NCBI GenBank assembly: GCA_038231815.1
Contig: JBBRKQ010000001.1
Span: 1-64,000 of the forward strand
DNA: 64,000 bases
Direction: 5' to 3'
Source: CAILKP01 sp038231815
Lineage (GTDB): Bacteria > Planctomycetota > Phycisphaerae > Phycisphaerales > UBA1924
In this document: piece after piece, positions 36,380 through 43,608 of the stretch
How the letters are laid out: every line of letters begins with the position of its first letter
How positions within the stretch are numbered: the first letter of the stretch is position 1
Position numbers and translations under genes: made by a program
Notes under the pieces: model-generated
Seen by the model: only the letters and a program-made list of their open reading frames with translations
The model's database searches: none
Told to the model about the DNA's origin: nothing

Positions 36380-36654
36380 CGCAGGTCGTCCTTAACAAAA
36401 TCATCGGATCGGCGAGAAGGCGTGGAAGTGGCTTCGGCTCATGCGCGGTTTGGCAAACGATCTGTCTGCAGTGTCCAACCCCTCGATACGTGCTGATGAT
36501 GACGCCCGAGGTCGCGGCCTTCTTGTTGATGAGCGCGACGGCGACGGCAACCACGCGTCAGATGCGATGAAGCTCTAGGCGCGGCAAGGGCAATGGCGAA
36601 AGTGGGCGAAGTGATACGATGCGAGGGATCAACATCTGCCGCCCATGCTGGTAT
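36380..36654. other. Spacer before repeat copy E
   Basis: About 275 bases with no gene or clear signal. Confidence 0.4.
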
Positions 36655-36808
36655 TCCTCCAACGTCCAAAATCACGTTGGCGCTCAGCAGACGCCATATT
36701 CTTGGCTCCCACGCCCGCACACCCTCCAAGAAGCGTTCTATTGGTGTTCTGTCACTCGGATTGAATTACGAACGCCCCTTAGCACTTGCTTGCGGGTGTT
36801 TGTGTTTG
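36655..36808 (+). repeat. tRNA-Pro-derived dispersed repeat, copy E
   Basis: Shares with copy B the left block ACGTTGGCGCTCAGCA and TATTCTTGGCTC, then ACCCTCCAAGAAGCGTTC and TATTGGTGTTCTGTCAC, followed by the tRNA-end-like CGGATTG and a weak hairpin (GAACGCCC facing GCGGGTGTT) before a T-rich stretch. CCAACGT and ACGTTGG (from 36659) form an additional inverted repeat. Confidence 0.75.
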
Positions 36809-36864
36809 GAAATCTGGTGAACAGGCCGATGCGGCTGGTTGTGCGGCTTGCAAAAGACCGGCAA

Positions 36865-39672
36865 CTATCTTGCCGCGCCCATCTTTGCACGCATCTCATC
36901 AGCAAAGTTGACAACCAATTCGATGCGGCTTGCCAGTTCGTTTTCCCCTTGCAGGATGACCATCAAGCGCCCTTCGGGTGACCACGAAGAGTTCTTGGTC
37001 TTGAGGTTTTTGATGCTGTACAGCACCTTGGGCAGCGACGCGGAGAATGTCGGTTCGTTCTTGACCTCAACGCTCACGATTTTTTTGTCGCTGTCGACAA
37101 AGCGGATATCCTTGCCGTCCGGGCTCCACCAGCCGCTGCCATCGTGCCCGTTGGTTGAGATCTGCACGCGTCCGGCCTTGGCATCTTCTGCGCCCGAGCC
37201 GGTGCCGGTAAACCGCTGCACATACAACTCGTGTCGCCCAGACTCGATGGAACAGAACAGCACCCACTTGCCATCGGGCGAGAATCGCAGGGCGTGCTCA
37301 TCGGCAGTGGAGTTCAGGTAGGGCGTGGCCTTCCACGCTTTGCCTCCTGCCTCCTGCTCCAGCATCAGCACATCGCCCTGATTGGTCTTCATATCCGACT
37401 GAACTATCGCCAGAATCTTCCCATCGGGCGACCAAGCCGAGGGCATTACAAACTTTTGTTGAGCGACCGGGTTCGCGTACATCGTGACCGCCTCGCCCGG
37501 TCCACTCGCCGGCCGCTCCACGATTGACGACTCGTCGTTGGCGAAAACGCCGTGCACGATCCGTTGCCCGTCTGGGTTCCACATCAGGCCCCAGGCGGAG
37601 CCCTGGATCAGGATCCGTGTGGACGTTTTGCGTGTCAGGTCCTGCACCCACAGTTCGCTATTCATTTCACCCGGGGTGTTCGACTCCAGATTCGCGAGCA
37701 CACGCCCGCCGTCGGGAGAGACGATGATCTCCGAGAAGCCTCGCTTGGGTCCGGGGATGGGCTGCGGCTGACCCTTGTCGTCGAGCCACGCCAGGCGCCG
37801 ATTCGAAGAATCCGTCGGACTCGTCGACAGAGCCAGCGTGCCGCTCGGCGAGAGGCTGAACTTGCTGCTGAGGGGGTTGCCGCTCCAGACCGTCACGGGA
37901 TCGCCGATCGTGCGCAGCGTGCCCAGGTCAAACCGCGCCGCTACCAGACTCGTCGCGTCGGTTCTGGCCGCCACCAGCAGAGTCCCCCCGTGCACGCTGT
38001 CAGTGATGAGTTGCGGTGAGCTCGCATCGGGGAGCACTATCGTCCGCTTCCCGGAAGCGAGGTCGATGACTTCGGTATTGACCTTGATCTTCTCGCCTGC
38101 GAGCGACCATCTCGTGGCCAGCATGGACTGCCCCGCGACCAGCGGGACAAAGTCACCCCAACCCCCAATCCCCTCGGAGCCTTCCTCGCGGAGGACGACC
38201 CGTGGCGTGCCGCCTGAGATCGCAACGGCGTAGACAGTCGTCTCCAAATTTACCGAATAGACAACTTCGCGGTCCGAGGCCCAACCCACATTCAACTGAG
38301 TTCCCTGCTCGATATCGCAGATGGTCTCCGGCCTGCCCGATGGACGCCCATTGTCGAGCGCGACCTTCTTCAGGCTGAACTTGGTGCCGGCGCGATCCTT
38401 GGCGCTGGGGAACGCCACCCAACGCCCGTCTGGCGACAACGCCGCGTTCGTAGCCCCTTCGCTGCCTTCGATGGCGGTGGTCTCATCGCGGTCGAGGCGA
38501 CGCACCATCAGCACGCCTTGGGGCTTGGTGCTGTCGGGCTCGAGTTCGGGCCACGCGAGATAGACCAGGAATTTCGCGTCAGGGGAGATGCCCAGCAGCG
38601 AGCGAAAGGGCGGCGAGCTTTGGACCGTCGTGGACACGTGAAACGTCTGCGGCGGCGCAACCGGCCCAGGGCGCGAAAGCCGGCTCGCCAGCAGCCAACC
38701 GGTCCCGCCGGCGAGCAGTGCGAGAGCACACGCCGCGCCGATGGCGACGATTCGCGTTCGCTTGGGCAAGGGCCCCGATGCTGCGGCCGATGACCACTCC
38801 TGCCCGCTGATCACGCGATCGAGTTCCAGCCGTGCATCGGCGATGTCGTGCAGCCGGTTCTTGCGATCTTTGGTGAGGCATTTGGTGAGCAACTCGCGAA
38901 CACGCTGCGGTGTGCTAGGTGGGAGCAGCGACCAGTTGGGCTCGCGGTGCAGGATGGCTCCGAGGGAGTCGGTCACGGTTTCGCCCGGAAACGGCCCCGC
39001 CCCGGTCAGCATCTCGTAGAGCACGCACCCAAAGGAGAAGATGTCGGAGCGCTTGTCGACGGGCTTGCCGCGGGCTTGCTCGGGGCTCATGTATCCCGCC
39101 GTACCCATGATCGCACCGGGAATAGTGGGGGAGTGCCGCGCCGGTGAAACCAGCGTCGGCGAATCCGCGGTTGCATATGCCGTTGCCGACGACGGCACTC
39201 CCTCCGCCGTCCGCGCCAGCCCAAAGTCCAAAACCTTCACCACCCCATCAGCGGTCACCATCACGTTGCCGGGTTTGAGGTCCCGGTGGACGATGCCCTT
39301 TTCGTGCGCAGCTTCTAGGGCCTCGGCAATCTGCTTGGCAAGAGCCAGTGCTTCATCGAGCGGAATCGCCCCGCGCTCCAGCCGGTCCGCCAGCGTTTCG
39401 CCTTCGATGTACTCAAGCACCAAGTACTGCTGGCCGCCAGCGGACTCCAAGCCGTAGATGCCGCCGATGTTCGAGTGATTCAGCGACGCCAGCACCTTGG
39501 CCTCACGCTGGAAGCGGGCGAGGCGGTCCGGGTCGGCGGCAAGATCCGCGGGCAGGGCCTTGATGGCAACCTGCCGGTCGAGCTTGGTGTCCGTGGCAAG
39601 ATAGACCACGCCCATGCCGCCACGGCCGAGTTCGCGCTGAATCTGGAATGGGCCGATGGTGGCTGGGTGCAT
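36865..39672 (-). CDS. Serine/threonine protein kinase with TolB/PD40 propeller
   Basis: A 935-residue one-pass membrane receptor kinase. The cytoplasmic kinase domain (residues about 8-285) has the glycine loop GRGGMGVVYL, K38, HRDLKPGN (H129, D131), DFG (149-151) and SPEQA, all intact. A membrane helix spans about 306-328. The outer part carries repeated WSPDGK, FSPDGKWV and LSPDGRWV phrases typical of PD40 beta-propeller blades, probably a ligand- or protein-binding sensor. It is one of four copies of this kinase 5' region in the window and the only intact one. Some 60 bases upstream of its start are also conserved in the copy at 49.7 kb. Confidence 0.93.
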   Translation of the reverse strand: MHPATIGPFQIQRELGRGGMGVVYLATDTKLDRQVAIKALPADLAADPDRLARFQREAKVLASLNHSNIGGIYGLESAGGQQYLVLEYIEGETLADRLERGAIPLDEALALAKQIAEALEAAHEKGIVHRDLKPGNVMVTADGVVKVLDFGLARTAEGVPSSATAYATADSPTLVSPARHSPTIPGAIMGTAGYMSPEQARGKPVDKRSDIFSFGCVLYEMLTGAGPFPGETVTDSLGAILHREPNWSLLPPSTPQRVRELLTKCLTKDRKNRLHDIADARLELDRVISGQEWSSAAASGPLPKRTRIVAIGAACALALLAGGTGWLLASRLSRPGPVAPPQTFHVSTTVQSSPPFRSLLGISPDAKFLVYLAWPELEPDSTKPQGVLMVRRLDRDETTAIEGSEGATNAALSPDGRWVAFPSAKDRAGTKFSLKKVALDNGRPSGRPETICDIEQGTQLNVGWASDREVVYSVNLETTVYAVAISGGTPRVVLREEGSEGIGGWGDFVPLVAGQSMLATRWSLAGEKIKVNTEVIDLASGKRTIVLPDASSPQLITDSVHGGTLLVAARTDATSLVAARFDLGTLRTIGDPVTVWSGNPLSSKFSLSPSGTLALSTSPTDSSNRRLAWLDDKGQPQPIPGPKRGFSEIIVSPDGGRVLANLESNTPGEMNSELWVQDLTRKTSTRILIQGSAWGLMWNPDGQRIVHGVFANDESSIVERPASGPGEAVTMYANPVAQQKFVMPSAWSPDGKILAIVQSDMKTNQGDVLMLEQEAGGKAWKATPYLNSTADEHALRFSPDGKWVLFCSIESGRHELYVQRFTGTGSGAEDAKAGRVQISTNGHDGSGWWSPDGKDIRFVDSDKKIVSVEVKNEPTFSASLPKVLYSIKNLKTKNSSWSPEGRLMVILQGENELASRIELVVNFADEMRAKMGAAR

Positions 39673-39958
39673 GCATGGGGAGTGTACGGGTCAGAAGGGT
39701 CACAGTGCCCTCCCCGGCACTTCCCAAACCACCAAGCAGCGTGTGCTGGCCTCCCAGGGTTCCTTTGTTGTCAGCAAAGGACTTGATCGCACCCTGGCCC
39801 CGTTCAAACACCGTCACGGAAATGCCAAATGGTGCCGCCACGCCGCCGCCCGCATCGGTCTGCATGTTTTTGGTTGGCGCTGTAACCTCGTCGCTCTTCT
39901 AACATCTGACCGTTCGCCCCTTCGTTCCAATCCGTTCCGCGCGCCCAGGAGCCCCTTC

Positions 39959-40690
39959 ATGCCCACGCTTCCCCTCCGCCCCATCGTTCTTCTCATGCTT
40001 GTCCTGCTCGCCGCGGCCCTGGTCGCATGCGATGGCAAGCCCGTCGATGTTTCAGCGAGCAAGCCCACGGCCACTTCATCTTCTGCCCCATCCTCCGCTC
40101 CATCCTCGCCCACTACCGCATCGGTGGCCCCGTCGGTTGCCCCATCGGTCATCCTAAAGCTCGGCGACAAACTCCCTGATCTCACGCTCAAGAACACCCA
40201 GAACCAAGACATCAACCTCGCCGCTCTTTACGCCAAGCAGCCCATCGTTCTCACGGTGTACCGCGGCGGGTGGTGCCCGTACTGCATCACGAACCTGAAG
40301 CAGTGGCAGGACAAGCTTCAGGAAGTCACCACGTTGGGTGCGGCGGTCATCGCCGTCTCCCCTGAATCACCCGAGCTGGTCGCCAAGACCGTGGCGAAGG
40401 GGGAACTCTCCTACTCCATTCTGAGCGACTCTACCGGCACCACTATCAAGGCCCTTGGTCTGGCCTTCATGCTTGATGACAAGACCCAGAGCAAGTACAA
40501 GGGCTTTGGCATCGATCTTTCCAAACACAACGCGGACGGAACCTGGGAGCTTCCCCACCCCGCCACGTATGTCGTGGATACCACCGGCGTGATCCGTTAT
40601 CTCTACGTGAACAAAGACTACACCAAGCGTGCAGACGTAGCTGAGGTCATGGCCGCCATCCGTCAGATCAGCGCTGTCCCCGGCAAGTAG
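39959..40690 (+). CDS. Peroxiredoxin-like (AhpC/TSA) lipoprotein
   Basis: Thioredoxin-fold protein of 243 residues, probably a periplasm-facing peroxide or thiol reductase. AGGAG at 39947-39951 sets the start. The signal ends at lipobox LVAC (cysteine 24), followed by a Ser/Pro/Ala-rich tether. The domain starts LKLGDKLPDLTLKNTQNQ, and the active site is TVYRGGWCPYCITNL with a CxxC pair, characteristic of the peroxiredoxin-like group. VIAVSPESPE and HPATYVVDTTGVIRYLYVNKDY complete the fold. Confidence 0.88.
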   Translation: MPTLPLRPIVLLMLVLLAAALVACDGKPVDVSASKPTATSSSAPSSAPSSPTTASVAPSVAPSVILKLGDKLPDLTLKNTQNQDINLAALYAKQPIVLTVYRGGWCPYCITNLKQWQDKLQEVTTLGAAVIAVSPESPELVAKTVAKGELSYSILSDSTGTTIKALGLAFMLDDKTQSKYKGFGIDLSKHNADGTWELPHPATYVVDTTGVIRYLYVNKDYTKRADVAEVMAAIRQISAVPGK

Positions 40691-40732
40691 CCCGCAACTT
40701 CTCTCCCCCTTTCAGCCATACGCTCAGACATC

Positions 40733-41494
40733 ATGCCACACCAGCCCATCGCCCTCATCACCGGCTCTTCCCGCGGCATCGGTGCCGAGATCGCACGGAC
40801 GCTCGCCGCCGGGGGCGGGGCCGTGGCGATCAACTATGTTCGGGATGCCGATGCGGCCCGCGCCGTCGCCGAATCGATCATCGCGCAGGGCGGCACTGCC
40901 GACATCTTCGCAGCGGATGTCGCCATTGCCGAGCAGGCTGCGGATCTGGTGGCCCGCATCATCGGGCGCTTCGGAGCTCTGCACACGCTGGTCAACAACG
41001 CAGGGGTCTACGCCAGCTCGATGCTCGAACAGTCCGACTCCGCGCTGGTCGAGCGTATCTTCGGCGTCAATGTCATGGGCCTGCTCGCGGTGACCCGGGC
41101 CGCAGCGCCGCATTTGGTCGCCGCTGCCGCGAGTTCTCCGCCGGGCACAGCGAGCATCATCAACATCACATCCGTCGCGGCTCGGGCCCACTGGGGCGGG
41201 GCCGCAATCTACTGCGCCAGCAAAGCCGCGGCGGAGGCCCTGACCCGTTGCCACGCGGCGGAACTGGGGCCAAAGGGCGTTCGCGTCAACGCGGTTGCCC
41301 CCGGTGTCACCGAGACCGACATCAACCGCGCGGGAATGACGGCCGAGTTCCGCAAGAAGGTGAGCGAAGGCACGAAACTCGGGCGCATCGGCGAAGTACG
41401 CGACATCGCGCCGCTGGTCGCGTTCCTCGCCGGGCCGGGCGCAGCGTGGATTACCGGGCAGATCATCGATGCGGATGGCGGGTTCCGGCCATAG
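40733..41494 (+). CDS. Short-chain dehydrogenase/reductase, FabG-like
   Basis: NAD(P)-dependent oxidoreductase of 253 residues with a Rossmann fold. It has the cofactor motif TGSSRGIG, the NNAG motif, a catalytic Ser in NITSVAAR and the YxxxK pair in YCASKAA. The C-terminal ITGQIIDADGGFRP matches 3-ketoacyl-ACP reductase-like enzymes. Two residues after the glycine-rich motif are neutral and INYVRD follows the second strand, leaving NADP preference possible. It starts 42 bases after the peroxiredoxin-like gene. The physiological substrate is unknown. Confidence 0.9.
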   Translation: MPHQPIALITGSSRGIGAEIARTLAAGGGAVAINYVRDADAARAVAESIIAQGGTADIFAADVAIAEQAADLVARIIGRFGALHTLVNNAGVYASSMLEQSDSALVERIFGVNVMGLLAVTRAAAPHLVAAAASSPPGTASIINITSVAARAHWGGAAIYCASKAAAEALTRCHAAELGPKGVRVNAVAPGVTETDINRAGMTAEFRKKVSEGTKLGRIGEVRDIAPLVAFLAGPGAAWITGQIIDADGGFRP

Positions 41495-41671
41495 CGCGAG
41501 CCGCCCCGAATCGCAAGCCTCGGTCGGTGATGTTCGCCAGCGCCCATCCCGTTTCCGTTCCGCTCGCCCATCCGCATCTTTCACGCCGCCACTGTCGCCA
41601 TCGCGATCTCGCTTCTCGAGTGCGCATCGCTACGGCGGGTGGATCAATACCAAGACGCATACCCTCCATCC

Positions 41672-42076
41672 ATGACCCACTCCCTCAGCCAAGAACGTGC
41701 GCCTATGCCTCCGGCCGTCCGTCGGCTCTTGTGGTGGATGGCATTGCCGTCGTGTGTCATAATCGCCGGCGCGGTGTTCTACAAGCTGCCCGCGGTGCAG
41801 TCGGCCATGTCCACGCCCAACCTCTGGCTGTCCGTCGGCGTCCCGCTAGCCTGCTTCGCGCCGATGTTCGTAAGCATCTTCTTCATCTGGCGAGGCCAGC
41901 GGCGCATCAAGCGGGCGGTGCTCGCTGCCAATGGCCGCGCGTGCATCAACTGCGTGCATGACCTGACCGGCCTTGGCGACACGGGCACCTGCCCCGAGTG
42001 CGGGTACGTGTTCGACACGCCCGCCGACCAACGCCGCTGGGCGCGGGTCGGCATGCACCCCTCGCCGAACGTCTGA
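41672..42076 (+). CDS. Small membrane protein with zinc ribbon
   Basis: A 134-residue protein with two membrane helices (LLWWMALPSCVIIAGAVFYKL and VGVPLACFAPMFVSIFFIW) followed by a CxxC...CxxC zinc ribbon (CINCVHDLTGLGDTGTCPEC). The DLTGL-CPEC pattern is common in small planctomycete membrane proteins of unknown role. The ATG at 41672 is one option; another in frame lies at 41705. Confidence 0.75.
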   Translation: MTHSLSQERAPMPPAVRRLLWWMALPSCVIIAGAVFYKLPAVQSAMSTPNLWLSVGVPLACFAPMFVSIFFIWRGQRRIKRAVLAANGRACINCVHDLTGLGDTGTCPECGYVFDTPADQRRWARVGMHPSPNV

Positions 42077-42105
42077 ATCGACGCCGGTGTTGACGCGGTC
42101 GCCGC

Positions 42106-42780
42106 CTATGCCGCGACGGTCGCGCTGCTGGTCTCGCTCCACGGGCCCATCGCCCCTCGGCGTGTGACCCAGCGGGCGAGGTAGTGGGCCTGCATCCCGG
42201 CCTCGGCCGTCTCGAACGAGAGCACGGCGGCGCCGTCGCTGATGCTCTGCATGTAGCGGTACGCGTTGGGATCGGCGGGCGCGGGCGTGTTGGTCGGCGT
42301 GAACGCGACGAAGACCTCGGCCCGCTCGATGCCGCGCGGGCGGGCCCGGCGCGTGGGCGTGGCTTCATCGACCAAGCGCAGTGCGTGCGTGCGTCGGCCC
42401 GCATCGCTCACGATGATGAGCGGCTTGCTCGCGGGCGTGGGCGCGGGGGTGCCGCCCATATCGCGCACGGTGATGCCGATGGTGGCGCGGTCGGCATCGG
42501 TGGTCTTCGGGAAACCTTGTATGAACGCGGTCACGGGCCGGGCCGCGGCTTCGAGCGTGCGGCGGGCCCCATCCTTGCTCTGCCGCGCTGCCTCAGCGGC
42601 GGCCTGAGCCCGCACATGGGCCGGGAACGCCGCGGCCCACACGCTCAGGGCATCCTTGAGCGGCTTGAGCTCGGACTCATCAAACCCCTGCACGCTCCAG
42701 AACTTCTCCACGGCGGCAAAGTAATTGTTCATGTACGCGGCGAAGTCGGCATCGGGCCTGGGAAAGCGGCGTTCGGCCAT
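42106..42780 (-). CDS. Hypothetical protein ending in a GPWSE...SSATVAA domain
   Basis: A 224-residue soluble protein. The N-terminal half is helical (FAAYMNNYFAAVEKFWSVQGF). The C-terminal half is strand-rich with RRARPRGIERAEVFVAF and YLARWVTRRGAMGPWSETSSATVAA, the pattern of a fibronectin-like or Ig-like fold. The domain recurs in the gene at 43061 on the opposite strand, so the two are convergent paralogues. The start at 42780 (MAERRFPRPD) is preferred over a longer frame. Confidence 0.6.
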   Translation of the reverse strand: MAERRFPRPDADFAAYMNNYFAAVEKFWSVQGFDESELKPLKDALSVWAAAFPAHVRAQAAAEAARQSKDGARRTLEAAARPVTAFIQGFPKTTDADRATIGITVRDMGGTPAPTPASKPLIIVSDAGRRTHALRLVDEATPTRRARPRGIERAEVFVAFTPTNTPAPADPNAYRYMQSISDGAAVLSFETAEAGMQAHYLARWVTRRGAMGPWSETSSATVAA

Positions 42781-43060
42781 GGGCAAGCACTCCGGGAGCG
42801 GCCAAGCGAGATGGCCGAGCGTCCGCATGACTTGTGCGATCAGCCACACCGAATGGCCGACCGCGCGAGCAACGTGGACGACCTCACCATCGACCCGTTG
42901 GACCGCCCACTTGAGCCGCGCGACCCGACAAGTCTTGCGGACGGCGTTCCAAGGCGATTGGCCGATCGGACAGGTGAGTCGGACGGTCGGACAAGTGAGT
43001 TGGCCGACCGGACGAGTCAGCCGTCAGCCCACCGGCTCGCCGCCCGCCCAAGCGGGAAGC

Positions 43061-43405
43061 ATGCCACGGCCGATGACCGCCCAACGGGGCACGCTGCCGA
43101 GCAACCCCGCTTGCCTCAAGATTGGCTCGATGATCACGCCGCACAAGTCCACACCGAAGAGCCGGGCCCGGCCCAAGGGCGTGCTGGGCGCGGAGGTGTG
43201 GGTGAAGCTCGTGGACGCGGGCCAGCCCGCGCCAACGGACCCCGCCGTCCTCTCGTTCCTGACGCTGACCACCCGACCGACCGTCCGCACCGAGTTCAAG
43301 GCGATGGACGGTGGGAAGACGGCGGTCTACATGCTCCGCTGGGTCAACACCCGCGGCGAGAAGGGGCCGTGGTCGGAGATTTGTAGTGCGACGGTGGCGG
43401 CGTAG
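43061..43405 (+). CDS. Short paralogue of the preceding protein, possibly truncated
   Basis: A 114-residue frame whose C-terminal 80 residues (SRARPKGVLGAEVWVKL ... YMLRWVNTRGEKGPWSEICSATVAA) parallel the C-terminal domain of the 42106-42780 product. The helical N-terminal half is missing, so this is either a genuinely short family member or a 3' remnant. The sequence just upstream (42900-43020) is a short imperfect tandem of GGACAGGTGAGTCGG-like units. Confidence 0.5.
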   Translation: MPRPMTAQRGTLPSNPACLKIGSMITPHKSTPKSRARPKGVLGAEVWVKLVDAGQPAPTDPAVLSFLTLTTRPTVRTEFKAMDGGKTAVYMLRWVNTRGEKGPWSEICSATVAA

Positions 43406-43469
43406 GACTCCGCTGCGCGGGAAAGGCCGAAGGCAGTTCACCACAGAGTCACAGAGCACACAGTGGAAG

Positions 43470-43608
43470 GCATCGGATTTCGCCCCAGCGGGGCGCAGGG
43501 GTGTAGCCACGGGTGGAGCGGCGTGACCGCGCAGCGGGCCGACGCGGAACCCGTGGAAGGCGTGACGATTCATCGGGGCCGCCCCGGAGGGGCGGAGGAT
43601 GCCACTCA
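43470..43608 (+). repeat. Palindromic planctomycete-type repeat, copy 1
   Basis: TTCGCCCCAGCGGGGCG palindrome followed by GTGTAGCCACGGGTGGAG, then CGGAACCCGTGGAAGG and GGCCGCCCCGGAGGGGCGG. The same elements in the same order occur at 56930-57045, and inverted at 58318-58395. It abuts the 3' end of the AAA ATPase gene. Confidence 0.75.

Noticed and set aside
39656..39958. N-terminal extension of the peroxiredoxin-like gene
   Set aside because: The upstream codons cross the promoter region of the divergent kinase gene; AGGAG and a lipobox support 39959.
42184..43386. 400-codon plus-strand open frame
   Set aside because: It is antisense to the 42106-42780 gene and overlaps the better-supported frame at 43061; its composition is a high-GC shadow.
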